This document shows, piece by piece, positions 46,942 to 64,000 of a stretch of DNA of 64,000 nt. This DNA is from Macquaria australasica. Taxonomy: Eukaryota > Chordata > Actinopteri > Centrarchiformes > Percichthyidae. Position 1 is the stretch's first letter; each line of letters starts with the position of its first letter. Made by a program: the position numbers and the translations under genes. Location: NCBI GenBank assembly GCA_005408345.1, contig SEMN01000058.1:1450501-1514500 (forward strand), in the 5' to 3' direction. Below the pieces are notes generated by a model, which worked only from the letters and a program-made list of their open reading frames with translations, ran no database searches and was not told where the DNA came from.

Positions 46942-47465
46942 TTAAAGACATAGTTTGGTATTTTGGGAAATACTCTTATTTACTTTCTCATTGAGAGTGA
47001 GATTGATACCACTCTCATGACGCTAAATATGAAGCTACAGCCAGCAGCATAAAGACAGGAAACAGAAGGAAACAACTAGCCGGGCTCTGTCCAAAGTTAA
47101 CACCTCTAAAACTGACTAATTAACACGTAAAATCTTGTTTGTTTAATCTGTACACACACAGAAAAATTAAAAAACAAAAAAACAGTTGTGGGAATCAGTG
47201 TCCAGCCAAGAAATTGTTACAGCACAGAACTCCCCATAAAAAACACAATGTTTGGTTTTACATTTCTGCTCATGTATGAATTAAACAAATAGGATTAAAT
47301 GTGTTGAGCTTTAGAGGTGCTGGTAGGTGGATCATTTTCACGTGGACATTTCCAGTCTTTAAGCTAGGCTAAGCTAACTGACTGAGTGGTATTGATCTTC
47401 TGTCTAAATCTCAGCAAGAAAGCAAAAAAGCCTACTTCCAAACATGTTGAAATATTTCTTGAAAT
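46942..47465. mobile_element. TTAA foldback element (family A), full but diverged
   Basis: The forward arm (TTAAAGACATAGTTTGGTAT, TTTGGGAAATACTC) and the reverse arm (GCTTTAGAGGTGCTGGTAGG to TCTCAGCAAGAAAGC) flank an interior of about 150 bases. The right end is degraded. Confidence 0.7.
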
Positions 47466-47678
47466 AATGGCAGTGAATGACAGAATGACACTATAAAACG
47501 CTGGCATGGATTCCATTAGCCTCTCTTGTTAATAAAAACTGGGCTTTGAAATCAAAGTTACTTTTGACATCCTTACAGTGTTAAATCCCCTGTTAATCAT
47601 AGGAGCAAGGTCACAGCAGTTCCAGTGTCCACTTCAAAACAACCAGTGAACAGTTGGTGGCATCAACTCCAAGTCAAA

Positions 47679-47873
47679 TTAAAGGAATAGTTCCGAGATT
47701 TTAGGAAATACACTTTAGTCTAGTCATCATGCTAAGCTAAGCTAAGCTAACAGGCTGCTGGCTATAGCTTCATATTTAGCGTACATACATGAGAGTGGTA
47801 TCAATCTTCTCATCTAACTCTCAGCAAGAAAGCGAATACGTTTATTTCCCAAAAGACTGAACCATTCCTTTAA
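47679..47873. mobile_element. TTAA foldback element (family A), short form
   Basis: A 195-base element with TTAAAGGAATAGTTC at the left and GAACCATTCCTTTAA at the right. The forward arm is nearly deleted and joined to a long reverse arm. TTAA is present at both ends. Confidence 0.8.
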
Positions 47874-48359
47874 GTCTGGTTTCATTGCAAAACCTTTGCC
47901 AGATCTCAAACTCAGATCGTATTTGTCCATGTGCAGATTAACAGACAGCTAGAGATGTAATAATACTATGAATCTTTGTCAGCTGTCTTGTCATTAGCAA
48001 TAAGTTGTATGACAGTGACCACATTTTATACAGAAATGATGGGTCCAGTTGTAATAACTGACCTAAAGCAGTATACTGTGTCTCTACCCATGAGATATAA
48101 TGTCCCAGGTCTTCACAGGAGTCAGAGCAGAGAATCATTTACAGTACATGAAAGTCTTTGTAAAATACATGTTCTGTAGACAAGTCCTTGTGTCTGTGCA
48201 TATATAGATGAACACTGTCTAAGTGACAGTTCTGTCATCCAAGCTATAATAAAAAACAGTTCAGAAGTATTTTATCATATTATGTTCCTTACATAAAGAA
48301 GTCTTCTCTCATTCAAAAACAAAAACGAGACAGAGATGGGTTTAAAAAACATCAGCGTA

Positions 48360-60767
<12,408 letters not shown>

Positions 60768-63700
60768 CTGCGGGGAGTAAAACGGCATAATGCAGTTATA
60801 CTCAACAATAAATATGAGTCAGAGAAATGCAATGATACAGTATAAATAAAGTCATTTGGTTTCAGACGTTTGCAGTTTCTTCAGGGCCAGTGTTGTCCAA
60901 ACTGAAGCCAGACTTTCTCACAAGGTTATCAGTTTCAACGCTGAATGTCTGCAGCCCAGAGCTCGGGATGGATTTTTTTGTAACAAAGGTGATATTTATA
61001 GAATTGTCAAACAGCTCTGATTCTCATCAGTCTGCCCTGGGTGACCGTATTTCAAGACCTGCCTCAATGAGAAACCCCTCTCAGCTGTTCTGTGCACAAA
61101 ACTGGCACCGGCCCTCAGACTATAGATTTCCATTACTGCAGGCACAGCACCAACGCTAGGTTTCAGCTTAGTGACTGACCACTTTCACCAGCATGTCAAA
61201 ACTACCCTGCATATCTCAAGCATACAGATAGATAGATAGATAGAGAGATTTCATTACATATTATCAGCCATACATGACTAGTTCAATAATTTATTGGGCG
61301 TTCATTCGCAGCTAGCTCCACAAGTGGATCCATCAAAACACAAAAGCTTTTCCAGGCCTTTAATGGAGCTCTTTACTAGCTCACTTGGCTTTGTTCTGCT
61401 GACTAATGCTCTCTTAAATAAATAAGCTCAGGAAATAAACAAAAACTTGGCCTGTGCTGAAAATGCCTACATTTCAATCCTCTGGTGCAATAACATATTC
61501 GTAATAAAGTATTTGAAAATGCCTAGATTTCCTTTGGATATAAAAATCAATTCCGGTATTTCTTTTTTTGTTTTTACACTGAACTAATATTTAGTACGAG
61601 TTAGTGTACTAAACTGTGTGGTTCCTCACCTCGGAAACTGTTGACTTCATTTTGACTAAATAAATAATTGCATTATTTTTGTTGATTCTCTCATTAGTAC
61701 AACACACATTGGTGCAAAGGGGCAGCTGCATCATGCATGGCGGACAAAAGTGTGGGCTTGGTTTGTGTTTGGAATGAATTACACTATGTGATTTGACTGA
61801 CAGTATAATATAATATAATATAATATTGATTCCTATGAATAATTCAGAGTGTGCGTACAATCAGAAGATGTATTTATTCTCTTACTCTAATTAATGAAAC
61901 TGTGTGGGTTTTCAACCATTTAATGTCCTTTTTGTTATATTGAGCATTTTGCCCATTAAAAAGTGATGATACTGACCACATTTCTCCTGAATCTGCATCT
62001 AAAAAGAAGGCCATAGACATTTTTTCAAGTTGTCGGGGTAGGTGTAGGTTCTGTATTAGTTAATGTAATACAATATGTTTCCAGAAAATCCCTGGCTTGA
62101 GACTTGGCTGGCTTATTTTTTGAGTCTCTTTAGAGATGCCTTCACCCTCCGAATTCTCTTTCACCCCCTGTGAACAGAAGATGCCCTCATTATGCTCTCT
62201 CCCACACGCAGCAGAGGTGTGGGCTGGGTGAATCAGCTTTACACAACAGCTCTTACACTACAGAGATGGAGCCCATCCACCAACCCCCTTCTCACTCAAT
62301 GTCTGGACCGCAACTATTTCAGTCCGTTTTAGATCCCAGATCTTCAGATCCCACCTCAGCAGTTGTCCTTAGCATCTCAGAAACAAAGCTATACCACATC
62401 ACTCTCACTGTACACACACCGTACAGTACACTCTCCTGCTCCTGGCACCCTGTGTAACCTGCAGGGTCCCACAGGGCTCTATTCCAGGGCTGGGCGTATT
62501 CCCCAGGGTTTTGAGTTTGTGTACAGGTAGACACCCTCTGGCAGCCACACTTGAGGTCAGTGTCCAATGAAAGGTGTTGGCTGCTAAAAAAGTGGCTCAA
62601 GTGCCGGATTAAGTCAAACATTAATTCATTTATGCACAATATTTGCAGGAGCCCCCTGTTTTTAGCTAAACTAGCTCATCTCATCAGCATCATCAGACCT
62701 GTTAGGCTTTCTACAAAGCTGCAAAGTGAAAGCAAGTTTCCTTTATACAACAATTAAGATTATTACTACTGACGACATGTTTGGCTTTGAATAGGTTACA
62801 CCTTTAATTGTTGAAAAGGTTTTCTTTAACACCACAATAGAATCAACATTGAATGTATTTGATAATATAAATAAAAAAGGACATCTGATTGAGATCTACA
62901 GTAAATATACTTCAAAGAAAATATTCCCACTAAATTACCGGTCATATACAGTACAGTGGAGCTAGTACTATCAGCCAACACTGGCTTATTGCAGATATAT
63001 TGGTGTACTGTTTACTGGCCAATAAGCAAGTGTCGCCATTACAGTTTGTCCAACAGAAAGAACTGACAAGTTTAATTTTTTAAATGGTCACAATTCTTTA
63101 AAAAAACAAATCCTTTGTTAATGTTATGTGTTTATGTAAAATAATGACTATTAGTCGATGTATCATAGGCCTTTTTCATTATGACAGGAGAAGCACAGGC
63201 ATAAATAAGTTGATGGCTAAATTCCATTTAGCTTTTACTGGGACAGTTAAATAGAAAATTGTTATTATTAACGAATTATACATTTAGATTTGTGGGAAAA
63301 CACTCTGCCCTTTGATGGAGCCCCTTGAACATTATGAGTAGCAACGAGGATTCACATACATTTAATTTGAGTTAAATGAACAAAACCCAAAAATGTAACA
63401 CAAGCTGTGGTAGCAAATGGTGTTGGTATAGGGATATCAGCAGAGTCATAGTGAGAAGTGTCAAGTTAAAATGGCCACGTTGTACACCTGAATGAATATG
63501 ATTGGACGTTACTTGTCAGCCACACAGCTGGTGAATGAGCCAGTGATTGTGAAGCATGAATGAAACAGCTGATGCCAGTCAGCTAATGCAAACGTGACTT
63601 CAGTGAACTGCCTGAACTAATGCTATGGTCCATTTATGATTACAAATTGCTTCTGCTTACAGCAGAATTTTGCAAAATGCTAAAACAAAATGTTCATATC

Positions 63701-64000
63701 AGTGATTCCACTGGAAGTCATTAATGATAATATTGATTTATGTTCCAGCAGCACTATTGAAAATTAACATTCAGTGCAGACGGTCTAGAGAGTTTGAGTG
63801 TAATATTCCATCACATGGCAATTACATTACCAATAGCCATATCTGATAACCAAAAGCTTTCAAAAACCATCCAGCAGAGGATTTCAAAATGTAACTAATA
63901 ACACAATTTTGAATACATGTAAATACTCCTTACTGTGGTTTGTGTTTAGGCAACCTAAAGGGTGGTGTTATTTGTTGTCAGATATGTAGACCACAAGAGA
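60768..64000 (-). other. gabrb3: gabrb3 upstream intron, right end of window
   Basis: No further gabrb3 exon is found, so the preceding exon lies right of 64000. It contains (GATA)n at 61226-61243 and an (ATAAT)n run at about 61804-61826. Confidence 0.75.

Overview
This window is a piece of a teleost fish genome, probably a percomorph. The evidence is vertebrate-type spliced genes, abundant fish-type dispersed repeats and microsatellites, a sushi-like Ty3/gypsy chromovirus, and a stonustoxin/neoverrucotoxin-like (SNTX family) gene relic. The sequence is AT-rich with small exons in long introns. The species assignment is inference.

Layout. (1) Positions 2150-7810, minus strand: three 5'-most coding exons of a class-5 P4-ATPase, best matched to atp10a. 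The GC-rich promoter/5'UTR lies at about 7811-8290, and the rest of the gene runs off the left edge. (2) Positions 8.3-26.4 kb: intergenic DNA packed with non-autonomous repeats. They include foldback elements bounded by TTAA, a tandem-structured 'AGCCATGCTAGC' family, a 'GATTAATCGATTA' family, a 33-bp-TIR element at 19.2-19.6 kb, and a 753-bp TTAA-bounded element with GC-rich cargo at 23.7-24.45 kb. (3) Positions 26478-31046, plus strand: a three-exon SNTX-like gene (MACPF, FAT, thioredoxin-like and PRY-SPRY regions). It carries a frameshift in exon 2 and an in-frame TAG in exon 3, so I call it a pseudogene. (4) Positions 33369-38519: a 5151-bp Ty3/gypsy element with apparently identical 376-bp LTRs, a perfect 5-bp target duplication, an 11-nt self-priming signature, gag, and pol ending in a chromodomain. 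pol has one frame-breaking deletion between protease and RT. (5) Positions 38.5-48.3 kb: more repeat-rich intergenic DNA. (6) Positions 48360-60767, minus strand: the last six coding exons of a GABA-A receptor beta subunit, best matched to gabrb3. All splice phases join. The first exons lie beyond the right edge.

The atp10a-gabrb3 neighbourhood, both genes on the same strand, is the same arrangement as in human 15q12. The lipid flippase and the chloride channel subunit are not an operon and have no shown joint function; the link is conserved synteny. The SNTX-like relic and the gypsy element sit inside this interval and are the accessory content. I found no bacterial-type systems, CRISPR arrays, tRNAs or rRNAs.
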